Source: CAZGSN01 sp964371655 (GTDB lineage: Bacteria > Desulfobacterota > Binatia > HRBIN30). Taken from it: 43,408 nucleotides of DNA. Below, one piece after another: positions 31,519 to 38,821 of the stretch. The position numbers and the translations under genes were made by a program. Below the pieces are notes generated by a model, which saw only the letters and a program-made list of their open reading frames with translations, did not search any database and was not told the DNA's origin. Position 1 is the stretch's first letter; each line of letters starts with the position of its first letter. Location of the stretch: positions 1-43,408 of the forward strand of contig CAYJOD010000051.1 in the NCBI GenBank assembly GCA_964371655.1. Reading direction: 5' to 3'.

Positions 31519-31602
31519 GCTACACCTCCACGGCGATCAATCGAATTTTGGGGCTGCGTGACGGACGCCTGCGCGCCGGACATCCATCTCGTTTATGTTT
31601 GG

Positions 31603-31630
31603 AAAGTAAGTTCGATGCGTGAACTGTCAA
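31603..31630 (-). promoter_or_regulatory. Candidate sigma-70-type promoter of the hsp20 pair
   Basis: Read on the minus strand: a consensus TTGACA (31630-31625), a 16-base spacer and TACTTT (31608-31603), about 85 bases before the first hsp20 ATG. No CIRCE or sigma-32-type element was recognised. Confidence 0.45.
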
Positions 31631-31695
31631 GTTTTGCGATGATCTAAGATGAACCGGCGGCAGGTTCGTGCTATGGAACGCGAGCGGAGAGGTCC

Positions 31696-31848
31696 ATGAA
31701 GCAGTCCAGCCAACGAGACTTGTTGATTGCATACTGGTGGTTGTTCGATGAGTTCCCAGGTGGGGATCGCGAAGCGCCGCCGACCGACCTCGCAGCGGAG
31801 ATCCAGCCAGAGGGATCGAGTCACCAGGACGACAAGAGATCGTCTTGA
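31696..31848 (+). CDS. Possible 50-residue small protein
   Basis: Short open frame with a good ribosome binding site (CGGAGAGGTCC before ATG 31696). It encodes an N-terminal LLIAYWWLFDEFPGG segment and an acidic, hydrophilic C-terminus ending DDKRSS. Not recognised. It lies divergent from the hsp20 genes, about 100 bases before the small secreted protein. Considered because of the ribosome binding site, not homology. Confidence 0.35.
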   Translation: MKQSSQRDLLIAYWWLFDEFPGGDREAPPTDLAAEIQPEGSSHQDDKRSS

Positions 31849-31947
31849 TCTCGGCTCGATCGCGGTTGCGTCCCCTCTTTTCTTTCGCGCGTGCCTTTTA
31901 ACCTATCGTGCCGTTCGCGCATCTCATCAGGCTAAGGAGGATACTGG

Positions 31948-32187
31948 ATGCGTAAGGTAATTTGGTTAGGAACTGGGGTTGCGGCTCTCGCCACCCTGCT
32001 GGCGGCGCAATGCGTGTACGCGGCTTCGCCCGAAGGGACGACGAAAAAGCACTCTTCTCGTGTCACCCAAGGTGAAGGCGCCGCCGCGCCGGGCGACGCC
32101 AAGGCACCAAAGAAGAAGCACAGCCGTCGCCATAAGAGTCACAAGGCTGGCACGCCCAATGCCGGTGCTCCCGCCGGCGTGAAGTGA
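31948..32187 (+). CDS. Small secreted basic protein
   Basis: 79 residues. A signal peptide (about 1-25, VIWLGTGVAALATLL...VYAASP) is followed by a Lys/His/Arg-rich tail with two KKHS clusters and low-complexity Ala/Gly/Pro. The AAGGAGG ribosome binding site before ATG 31948 is strong. No family recognised. His/Lys-rich secreted peptides can bind metals or anions. The adjacent sigma factor and Spy/CpxP-like gene make an envelope-stress role plausible but unproven. Confidence 0.75.
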   Translation: MRKVIWLGTGVAALATLLAAQCVYAASPEGTTKKHSSRVTQGEGAAAPGDAKAPKKKHSRRHKSHKAGTPNAGAPAGVK

Positions 32188-32251
32188 CTTTGCAACTCTA
32201 GTCCACGGACGTTAGGCACCTCGGCCGCGTGGTGCACGAAGTATTCGCCGT

Positions 32252-32277
32252 CCTGCCGTGTGCTCGCACACGGCAGG
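32252..32277 (+). terminator. 11-bp perfect hairpin after the small secreted protein
   Basis: CCTGCCGTGTG and CACACGGCAGG form a perfect stem with a 4-base CTCG loop, 64 bases after the stop at 32187. Only a weak T-bearing stretch (GTGTATT) follows. It probably ends the upstream transcript or separates it from the sigma-factor gene 42 bases on. Confidence 0.5.
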
Positions 32278-32318
32278 GTGTATTGCGGGTATCGGGCCAC
32301 GCGCGTCGAGGAATCCGC

Positions 32319-32876
32319 GTGGCATCGTCCGATGAAGCAGAGGATCTGTCTCTTGTAGAGGGGACACTGGCGGGGCGGCAGCAGGATTTCGATCTGCTCG
32401 TCCGGCGCTACCAACGGATGCTGTACGCCTTTGCGTACCGCTTGCTACGTGATCCGGAGCTTGCAGCCGATGTTGTGCAGTCCACCTTCGTTCTTGCGTA
32501 TACGCGGCTTGCCCAGTTTGCGCGACGCTCGACCTTCAAGACGTGGCTACATCAGATCGCACTCAACGAGTGCCGGGCCGCACGTCGCAAGACTCAGCAA
32601 AGCGTCGAGGTTGCGATTGAAGATGTAACGGAGTCGCGGCTGAACCAAGCCGCGATCCAAGCCGGTGACTCCGACAGTCCAGGGTGGAGGGCCATGATCG
32701 AGCACCTCATTGCCCGCTTACCTCCGCGCCAGCGTTCTGTTCTTACGCTACGCATCTTCAGCGATCTTGCCTTTAAGGAGATCGCCGCCGTGGAGCGCAT
32801 TACGGAGAACTCGGCGAAAGTAAACTTCCACCACGCGATCACACGCTTGCGAGCGTGGATAGAGGAGGAGCCATGA
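32319..32876 (+). CDS. RNA polymerase sigma factor, ECF/sigma-70 family
   Basis: 185 residues with sigma-2 (about 10-80: DLLVRRYQRMLYAFAYRLL, ADVVQSTFVLAYTRL) and sigma-4 (about 120-180: IARLPPRQRSVLTLRIF, FKEIAAVERITENSAKVNFH) regions, as in ECF factors. The start is placed at GTG 32319 (VASSDEAEDLSLV) because a GAGGAAT ribosome binding site precedes it. The frame is open upstream to 32229, through the hairpin. It overlaps the anti-sigma gene as ATGA, and is probably released in response to an envelope signal. Confidence 0.9.
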   Translation: MASSDEAEDLSLVEGTLAGRQQDFDLLVRRYQRMLYAFAYRLLRDPELAADVVQSTFVLAYTRLAQFARRSTFKTWLHQIALNECRAARRKTQQSVEVAIEDVTESRLNQAAIQAGDSDSPGWRAMIEHLIARLPPRQRSVLTLRIFSDLAFKEIAAVERITENSAKVNFHHAITRLRAWIEEEP

Positions 32877-33493
32877 CTGGACGATGGCGCTGCTCCCGGT
32901 ACCAGCGATTGCTCGTGGACTACGCCGACGACGCCGTGGCCGGTCGAGCCAAGCGCCGCGTCGAGGCCCATCTGCGGGGCTGCACTCGCTGTACGGACGA
33001 TCTCGCTGCCCTGCGCACACTCCCGACTCAGCTGCTGCACTGTGGCGCCCCCGGTCGTAGCGACGAGTTTTGGGAGGCACAGCGGCGATCCATCGCGGCT
33101 ACGATCCGCCATCTGCCGCGAGAGCGTCCGCGCCACGCATGGGTTGCCGTGCTCCGGTGGCAACCCGCGCTGACGGCCATTGCGTCGGTCTTGCTCGCGG
33201 TGGGGGTGTATCGGTTCTCAGCGCTTCACCGTGTGCATACGTCGCCCCGGCTTCTAGCCCCGAGCGACGTGGCCAGCTTGGATAATCCCACCCTCGATCA
33301 TCTGATCGATGTGATGGCGGCGTTTACGCCGCAAGACGATTATCTGCAGCAGTCGGCGGCCGACGAAGATGGAGGGTCGCTCGGGGTGGAGGGATTCCGC
33401 CGAGAGAATGACGAGCCTCTGCCGAATCCGCCGCTGAATGCATTGGATGATGAAGAGCTCGATGGCTTGGCGGATCTCGTCGGCATCAGCTGA
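32873..33493 (+). CDS. Membrane-anchored anti-sigma factor with zinc-finger-like motif
   Basis: 206 residues. The N-terminal zf-HC2-like motif has H-x3-C-x2-C (EAHLRGCTRCTDD, about 34-46) preceded by C-SRYQRLLVDYADD. A single membrane segment follows at about 100-118 (ALTAIASVLLAVGVYRFSAL). The C-terminal part is acidic and would be periplasmic. It overlaps the sigma gene by 4 bases behind an AGAGGAGGAG ribosome binding site, so it is almost certainly its anti-sigma factor. Confidence 0.85.
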   Translation: MTGRWRCSRYQRLLVDYADDAVAGRAKRRVEAHLRGCTRCTDDLAALRTLPTQLLHCGAPGRSDEFWEAQRRSIAATIRHLPRERPRHAWVAVLRWQPALTAIASVLLAVGVYRFSALHRVHTSPRLLAPSDVASLDNPTLDHLIDVMAAFTPQDDYLQQSAADEDGGSLGVEGFRRENDEPLPNPPLNALDDEELDGLADLVGIS

Positions 33494-33518
33494 CCCTGGT
33501 CCACGAAAGGGAACTCCG

Positions 33519-34013
33519 ATGCGAACGATTGTCCTCGTGCTGCTCTGCGGAATCGCGGCACCGCTGATCGTGCTTGCGCAGCCGGCGCGCGACCGGGCTA
33601 GAACCTATTTGACCGTTCGTATTGCCGACCGGCTCCAGCTGACGGATGAGAAGGCACTCGCGGTGAGTGCCCTGATCCGACAATCGGATGAACGGCGCCA
33701 GCGGCTGGTCGCCGAGCAGCGTGCGATCGAAGATCAGATGCGCGCGGCGCTCGCACGCGGGCACTCGGCTACCGACGACTTGGCAAACCTGGTTGCGGCC
33801 GGGACCGAAATCAACCGCAAGCTCGCCCTGATCCCCGAGGAAATGTTTCACGAAGCACAGAAGATCCTGACGGTCGAGCAACAAGCGCGGTTGCTCCTTT
33901 TCCGCCGTGACTTTCAACATGAGGTACGCCACGCCATGCACAAGCGCCTGCGAGGACGTGACCCCGCACCGCTCACACACAGTGCCCCGCACGTGACGCC
34001 AACTCCCAATTGA
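33519..34013 (+). CDS. Periplasmic Spy/CpxP-like helical protein
   Basis: 164 residues. A signal peptide (about 1-21, IVLVLLCGIAAPLIVLAQ) precedes a helical, charged domain with LTDEKALAVSALIRQSDE and a second LTVEQQARLLLFRRDF, which recalls the LTxxQ motifs of the Spy/CpxP fold. It lies 25 bases after the anti-sigma gene, so sigma, anti-sigma and this periplasmic protein probably form one stress-response operon. The trigger (misfolded envelope protein or metal) cannot be read from the sequence. Confidence 0.75.
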   Translation: MRTIVLVLLCGIAAPLIVLAQPARDRARTYLTVRIADRLQLTDEKALAVSALIRQSDERRQRLVAEQRAIEDQMRAALARGHSATDDLANLVAAGTEINRKLALIPEEMFHEAQKILTVEQQARLLLFRRDFQHEVRHAMHKRLRGRDPAPLTHSAPHVTPTPN

Positions 34014-34552
34014 GCCCAAAAACATCAGTTGAACCGCGGATGGACGCCGATAAACGCGGATGCATACGAGATCCGTAGGAAATGGACCTCAGACTTTACG
34101 AAGGCGTTTCTCGCGCCAAGCTTGTCCAGAGCCCGGTCGAAGGGCCGCCAAGACCGCAAAGCTGCTTTCAGCCGGAAAAACTCAGTTGGGACCACGGATT
34201 ACACGGATCAACACGGATGAGAAGGAACAACTACGCCGACTTGCAGAGGGACTGCGACACAGAATCCTGGCGGGCAAGTTCTTCCGATCCGAACGAAGGT
34301 CTTTCCTCTCCATATCCGTGCCCATCGGTGTAATCCGTGGTTCCAATTGATGTGTTTGGGTTCAGAACGAAGCCCGCGAGTGACGGGAATGCTCAGCGCC
34401 TTGCCTTTGCGGCTTTGCGTCTTGGCGCGAGTATCCCTTTTCCACATCACGGTTCTCCCGCAATTTCCTATGCGCTTTGTTGCGATCAGTTGCGGTGGTG
34501 GTCAGCGGTGATCTGCCTTCATCTGTGGTTCCAACTGAGGTTTTCCGGTTGA
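34014..34552. repeat. Cluster of CACGGAT-type and CGCCAAGAC-type inverted repeats
   Basis: Four copies of the same repeat: R1 34014-34070 and R2 34172-34225 in one orientation, R3 34306-34362 and R4 about 34501-34552 in the other. They give nested inverted pairs (R2 with R3, R1 with R4). Shared words are CAGTTG-GACCACGGATTACACGG and CACGGAT. Between them lie GCGCCTTGCCTTTGCGGC...CGTCTTGGCGCGAG (34395-34431) and its partial complement near 34150-34160. R0 at 1-51 matches R3. No gene is supported here. Confidence 0.85.
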
Positions 34553-34562
34553 GAGCGGGCAC

Positions 34563-35384
34563 TTACAGCTTCAAGGCGTCGGCGAGCTGCCCTGGTTGAA
34601 TGCGAATGGCGACGTAGAACGGCCCAAACAGGCCATAGATCGCGCTGCCGGCATCGTAACGGAGCTCGTACACGATGTCGCGAATCGCCTGCAGATCGCG
34701 CGAGAACAGCGTTACCCCCCACTCCCAGTCATCGATGCCCGTACAGGTCGTGATCAGCTGCGTGATTCGATCCGCGAAGCGCCGCCCGGCGGTGCCATGT
34801 CCGACCATGAGCTGCTTGCGTTCCTCGAACGACAGCCGATACCAGTTGTCTTGGTCGCGTCGCGCTTTGCTCATCGGGTAGAAGCAGAGGATTGGGTAGT
34901 TGTCGGGCAGCTGTGGGTGGAGGCGCGACTCGGCGTACATCGTCGTACGTTTGCGCATGGCCGCAAAGCGTTGCGCGAACTCGGGCGACGTCGGGTCGAG
35001 CTTCTCTTGTTCCACAAGATGACGCGCCCAATCGGCCTCGCTGGTGATGTACTCGCTGGCCTCGGAAAGCGACAGGAACTGGTAGACGGGAACCAGGCAG
35101 GAGCCGAGCGCGGTTGCCGCGATCTCCTGGGTCAGCTGCTGGATGCGCCACAGATCCGCGTGAATCGCGATGAGCCCGAAGTCGCACTTGGTAACTCCCG
35201 CAAACGGAATGAACTGGAGACCCTGCTCCTTAGAGCAGCCCTCCAACCAGGACGAGAACTCGTCCACCGCCGCACGGCGTTCGCCCTCGCCGAGCCCGCG
35301 CCAGCGGCCGCGATCGACCCGAAAAAACAGATGCAACACCCCCCAACCAGCCGATCCGACCAGACCCTGTAATCGCTCAGACAC
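34563..35384 (-). CDS. hemQ: HemQ / chlorite dismutase family protein (coproheme decarboxylase-like)
   Basis: 273 residues. HemQ-type proteins decarboxylate coproheme to heme b. Visible landmarks are the FYPMSKAR...NWYRLSFEERKQLMVGHG core (about 167-200) including the Tyr and the heme-ligand His region, then ADRITQLITTCTGIDDWEWG, and IRDIVYELRYD. It starts at a GTG at 35384 behind an AGAGGAGA ribosome binding site. No other heme genes are adjacent. True chlorite dismutase activity cannot be excluded from sequence alone, but the YPMSKAR and GHG motifs favour HemQ. Confidence 0.88.
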   Translation of the reverse strand: MSERLQGLVGSAGWGVLHLFFRVDRGRWRGLGEGERRAAVDEFSSWLEGCSKEQGLQFIPFAGVTKCDFGLIAIHADLWRIQQLTQEIAATALGSCLVPVYQFLSLSEASEYITSEADWARHLVEQEKLDPTSPEFAQRFAAMRKRTTMYAESRLHPQLPDNYPILCFYPMSKARRDQDNWYRLSFEERKQLMVGHGTAGRRFADRITQLITTCTGIDDWEWGVTLFSRDLQAIRDIVYELRYDAGSAIYGLFGPFYVAIRIQPGQLADALKL

Positions 35385-35555
35385 TGTGTTTCTCCTCTCT
35401 GGCGCGTGCTTTCACCGCCGCAGAGATCCGACACATACAGGCCGAGCCGAGCATCGACAAGCGCCGGCGGAGGCATCCCTGCGTTGCCCTTCTCGCATGT
35501 GCCGCCAAGTGTTCTCCACCGCTGCGGCAGCACTTGCCCCCCAGATGGCGTCGAG

Positions 35556-35700
35556 CTGACCCAACGCGGCACCCGTACGGCGAAGCACTTTGCCCTGCCT
35601 GATGGCTGCGAAGTTGCCGTCATTGCTGTTGCGCCTGTCCACTACCAGGATCTGAACCGTGCGTGGCAGGACATTGATATCGCCTTTTACCGCGACAGAC
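35556..35700 (+). pseudogene. Rhs/YD-repeat-like gene fragment
   Basis: About 48 codons in the frame of 35406 read RGTRTAKHFALPDGCEV, then AVAPVHYQDLNRAWQDIDIAF. This is the pattern I know from the N-terminal part of large Rhs-like secreted proteins (RTANSKHF-x-L-DG ... PxHYxDxxGxWxDID). Nothing of the long Rhs body follows. The IS91-like transposase begins about 140 bases downstream, so the gene was probably broken or captured by the element. Confidence 0.5.
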
Positions 35701-35841
35701 GAGGGCTCGGTGTCGTTGCTGACCTGTGCTCACTCGGAGCACAGCAGTGCGAACCGGATGCGCAACAGACTGACACCCCGATGCTCGGCCGCGCGATGAG
35801 CGCGCAAGCCGACTCCAGCTGGCACATGAGCTGCGTAGCCG

Positions 35842-37497
35842 TTGCCTTCTGTGGCGCACCAAGAGTCGGCGGGCTGTGCAGACCGGCTTGGTCGAGCTGG
35901 TGCAACGTACGTTCGCCGTCACCCCGAAGGCACCGTCTTGCATGAGGTGGTCCGTCAGCATCTTGAGACCTTCCTCGCCGAGGCGCGCCTGCGCAGTCGT
36001 GGCGACGGTCTGCCGCGTTTCGTCGAACGCGAGTTGCAGGAGTTTCTCACCTGCGGCTCGATGGCACGCGGCTTCGCCCGCTTCCGCTGCAGCGGCTGCA
36101 AGCGCGAAATCCTCGTCGCCTTCTCCTGCAAGGGGCGCGGCTTCTGTCCGTCGTGCTGTGGTCGACGCATGTGCGAGCTCGCCGCCCATCTTGTTGATGG
36201 TGTCTTCGGCGACGTGCCCATTCGCCAGTGGGTTCTGACCCTCCCGCACCGATTACGTTACAAGCTTGCCTACGATCATTCCCTCTGCCGCGCCGTGCTG
36301 GCGGTGTTCGTGCGTGCCTTGCTCGCCTTCGAGCGGCGTCGGGCGCGCGAGCACGGGATCGCGGGCCGTGGTGGTGCCGTGACCTCAATTCAGCGCTGCG
36401 GGTCGGCGCTCAACACCAATCCTCACTTCCACACCTTACTTGCTGAGGGGGTGTTCGAGGTACAATCCGACGGCTCTCAACGTTTCGTCGCACTGGCGAC
36501 GCCGCCGACCGACCTCGAAGTGGCGCGCCTGCTCGCAGCGGTGCGGCGGCGGATCGTCCGCCTCGTGCGCCGCCACGGCATCGACCTGGATGCGCCGTTT
36601 GACGACGAGCAGAGCACCGACCCGCTATTGCTGGACTCTTCGGCGCTCGCTGCGATGCAGGGTGCGTCGGTTCTTGGGCGTGTCGCCACCGGGCCACGCG
36701 CAGGTCACTTGGTGATGCGGTTGGGGGCCGATCCGACATCGCCGCTGGTCAGCACGGCCGGCCCACGACACGCGCATACCGAGGGCTTTGACCTGCACGC
36801 CAACGTCGCTGTGCGCGCTGGTGATCGTGTCCGCCTCGAACACCTCTGTCGTTACGTATTACGCCCACCCGTGGCCCAAGACGCGCTGCAGTTGACTACC
36901 GACGGCAAGGTTCTGCTGCGCCTGCGTCGGCCCTGGCGCGACGGCACACGGGCAATCCGCTTCGAGCCCACCGAGCTGCTGGAGAAGCTCGCCGTCCTGA
37001 TCCCGCGGCCTCGTACCAACATGCTGATCTACCACGGTGCCTTTGCGCCGCGCGGGTACTACCACGAGAGCGCGGGCATCGAGACGCACTGCGCCGTGGA
37101 AACGGAGCATCCGGTGTCGAGTACCCCGGCTGAATCTGCACCTGCCGCGGCAGGGACCACCGTAAGCAGCGCTACAGAGGCGCGAAGTAAATGCCCCTCG
37201 CTCGGCTCTGCCGACGATGCATGGCCGGCAGTGTCGCGCGTGCCGCCGCCGACTGCCGCCTACACCCGCCCGTGCCATTTCGCATGGGCTGACCTGCTCC
37301 GCCGAATTTTTCTATTTGATATCCTCGCTTGCCCTGACTGCGGCGGACGGCTGCGCCTGGTGGCGACGATTGCAGATGCACCGGTGATCGCAAAGATACT
37401 GCAGCATCTCGGCCTTCCTTGCGATCCGTCCAGCCCGGCCCCGGCGCGTTCGCCGCCGTGGCTGCCCGGCTTGAGGACCGCCGACGAATACGAATAG
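35842..37497 (+). CDS. tnpA: IS91-family transposase (Y2/HUH-type, zinc-binding)
   Basis: 551 residues. An N-terminal zinc-binding region (about 82-110: RCSGCKREILVAFSC...FCPSCCGRRM) precedes the HUH-type relaxase domain with NPHFHTLLAEGVF, and the catalytic-Tyr region LEHLCRYVLRPPVA. Then come LVPRPRTN-like LIPRPRTNMLIYHGAFAP, and a C-terminal FLFDILACPDCGGRLRL zinc-ribbon-like motif with VIAKILQHLGL. The gene appears full-length. The true start may be a little downstream of ATG 35842, before VLHEVVRQHLETF. Confidence 0.9.
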   Translation: MPSVAHQESAGCADRLGRAGATYVRRHPEGTVLHEVVRQHLETFLAEARLRSRGDGLPRFVERELQEFLTCGSMARGFARFRCSGCKREILVAFSCKGRGFCPSCCGRRMCELAAHLVDGVFGDVPIRQWVLTLPHRLRYKLAYDHSLCRAVLAVFVRALLAFERRRAREHGIAGRGGAVTSIQRCGSALNTNPHFHTLLAEGVFEVQSDGSQRFVALATPPTDLEVARLLAAVRRRIVRLVRRHGIDLDAPFDDEQSTDPLLLDSSALAAMQGASVLGRVATGPRAGHLVMRLGADPTSPLVSTAGPRHAHTEGFDLHANVAVRAGDRVRLEHLCRYVLRPPVAQDALQLTTDGKVLLRLRRPWRDGTRAIRFEPTELLEKLAVLIPRPRTNMLIYHGAFAPRGYYHESAGIETHCAVETEHPVSSTPAESAPAAAGTTVSSATEARSKCPSLGSADDAWPAVSRVPPPTAAYTRPCHFAWADLLRRIFLFDILACPDCGGRLRLVATIADAPVIAKILQHLGLPCDPSSPAPARSPPWLPGLRTADEYE

Positions 37498-37582
37498 GCC
37501 AAGCAAGCTGAGCTGAGCACCGCGACCGGACTCAGCGTTGCCGATCTACGCCCTCAATCCGCCCCATTCTGAGCGGGCTTTG

Positions 37583-37725
37583 GACAACGTCTCCCGATCC
37601 GCACTATGCCGTCAATCGCAAGTAAACCGGCGGCGCGACCAATGCGAATCAGTTCCAGGACGCCTCATGTCGCAGGTCTGATATTTGCCGATACGTCAAC
37701 TTCGCAGCTTGTACGGGCTATCCAC
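37583..37725. repeat. Repeat copy B, presumed right (ori) end of the IS91-like element
   Basis: Lies 86-228 bases after the transposase stop and matches copy A (28031-28170) throughout. Its last 23 bases (37703-37725) are identical to 43331-43353. It directly abuts the stop codon of the M23 peptidase gene, consistent with insertion at that gene's 3' end. Confidence 0.7.
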
Positions 37726-38310
37726 TTACCCGAGAGGATCTACCGGGGTTCCGCGCCGGCGCACTTCATAGTGAACGTGGGGACCGGTGCTCTTGCCCGT
37801 CGAACCAACCTGCCCAATGACGTCACCGAACTCGACCGTCTGCCGCATGCTGACCAGCACCACGTTCAAGTGAGCGTACAGCGTCTCATTGCCGCCGCCG
37901 TGGTCGATTGTGATGCATTTACCGTAGCCGCTGCGCCAACCAACGAACGACGCCGTCCCAGCTCCGGGAGAGTAGATCGGGGTACCGACGGGCGCCGCGA
38001 TGTCGACCCCGGCGTGCTGCTTGACTTCTTTGTGAATCGGGTGCCAGCGCAAGCCGAAGCGGGATGAGATGCGTCCGTGTGCGGGCAGTCTCGTCGAGAT
38101 GGTCGATTCGATCGGCTTCGCCGCCTCGAGCGCGAACGGCAGCGACGCGTTGCGGTCGTCCTCGTCGTCGGGGTCGTCGAACGTAGGGTACTCGACGACA
38201 GGATACTCTTCTTGCTGGACTGCCGACCTTCGCTGCCAGACGATGGCGGCGGCGAGCTTCAGTGCGTCACCGAGCGGGAGTGTCGTCGAGCCGTCGATGT
38301 TGGTCTGCAC
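37726..38310 (-). CDS. M23-family peptidoglycan endopeptidase (LytM-like)
   Basis: 194 residues with the zinc site H-x3-D (QHAGVDIAAPVG) and H-x-H (GPHVHYEVRRRG) of M23 peptidases, plus SSRFGLRWHPI and GYGKCITIDHG...TLYAHL. These enzymes cut peptide cross-bridges of peptidoglycan. From GTG 38310 there is no signal peptide, so the annotated start is uncertain or the N-terminus has been lost. The C-terminus ends TPVDPLG exactly at the repeat-B boundary, so a few residues may have been replaced or removed by the insertion. Confidence 0.8.
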   Translation of the reverse strand: MQTNIDGSTTLPLGDALKLAAAIVWQRRSAVQQEEYPVVEYPTFDDPDDEDDRNASLPFALEAAKPIESTISTRLPAHGRISSRFGLRWHPIHKEVKQHAGVDIAAPVGTPIYSPGAGTASFVGWRSGYGKCITIDHGGGNETLYAHLNVVLVSMRQTVEFGDVIGQVGSTGKSTGPHVHYEVRRRGTPVDPLG

Positions 38311-38608
38311 GGAGCAGGAACCTCAACGCGCCCAGCAACGCACTTAACCGGTGTTTGGCGGCGCAGCAGGAAGGGCCGGTGCCCCTTCTCCCCGGCTCGA
38401 CTCGGGGCGCTGCGGTGAGGATTGAGTATCACGTTGCGGAGGAGAGTTCCACGGCTACCCGGCTCTACTCGCGCAGTCCGATCGCCAGCCCTACGCCCCA
38501 CGACTCGGGTCGACGGGAAGTATCACCGATGGCTCCGGCAACACCAACCACCGCTCACTTGGGGTAGGGAGCTACGTGGAAAGCTACCTTTAGCGGAAGC
38601 GGGTAAGG

Positions 38609-38812
38609 TTAAACGGTACGCTGGCACTTCTCGGAATTTGACAAGCGCTCCTGCGCCTTCGCTAACTGCCATCCAAAGGTAGCCGCCGCCACAAAGCTAA
38701 TCACGCTGCCCACGATCGTCATCGCAAGCGCCATCGGATAGTGACCCGCTGCATAGTCCCCATACGAGCTCAGGGCTAAGCATTGAGCCACGATTGCAAG
38801 GATAAGACTCAT
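38609..38812 (-). CDS. Small membrane protein of unknown function
   Basis: 67 residues with two hydrophobic segments (about 2-16, LILAIVAQCLALSS; about 27-48, MALAMTIVGSVISFVAAAT) and a short charged tail (KAQERLSNSEKCQR). Not recognised. It begins 9 bases after the stop of the HEPN-like gene, so the two are probably co-transcribed. Confidence 0.6.
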   Translation of the reverse strand: MSLILAIVAQCLALSSYGDYAAGHYPMALAMTIVGSVISFVAAATFGWQLAKAQERLSNSEKCQRTV

Positions 38813-38821
38813 CGTCGTGTT

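Larger units (their letters stand above)
35701..37725 (+). mobile_element. IS91-like element
   Basis: Contains one complete transposase gene. The right end is set at 37725, where homology among copies A (28170), B (37725) and C (43353) stops at the same base. The left end could not be identified and is only bracketed between the Rhs fragment and the transposase start. IS91-type elements move by rolling-circle replication, lack terminal inverted repeats and make no target duplication, so none is expected. Confidence 0.6.

Noticed and set aside
34014..34552. Short tandem-like repeats considered as a CRISPR array
   Set aside because: Copies are few, in both orientations and irregularly spaced, with no cas genes nearby.
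35406..35945. 180-codon plus-strand open frame as an intact gene
   Set aside because: Only the Rhs-like central part (35556-35700) resembles any protein; the rest is unrelated and overlaps the transposase.
35620..36249. 209-codon minus-strand open frame
   Set aside because: Antisense to the transposase zinc-binding region; no motif.
37606..38067. 153-codon plus-strand open frame
   Set aside because: Covers repeat copy B and the antisense of the M23 peptidase domain.
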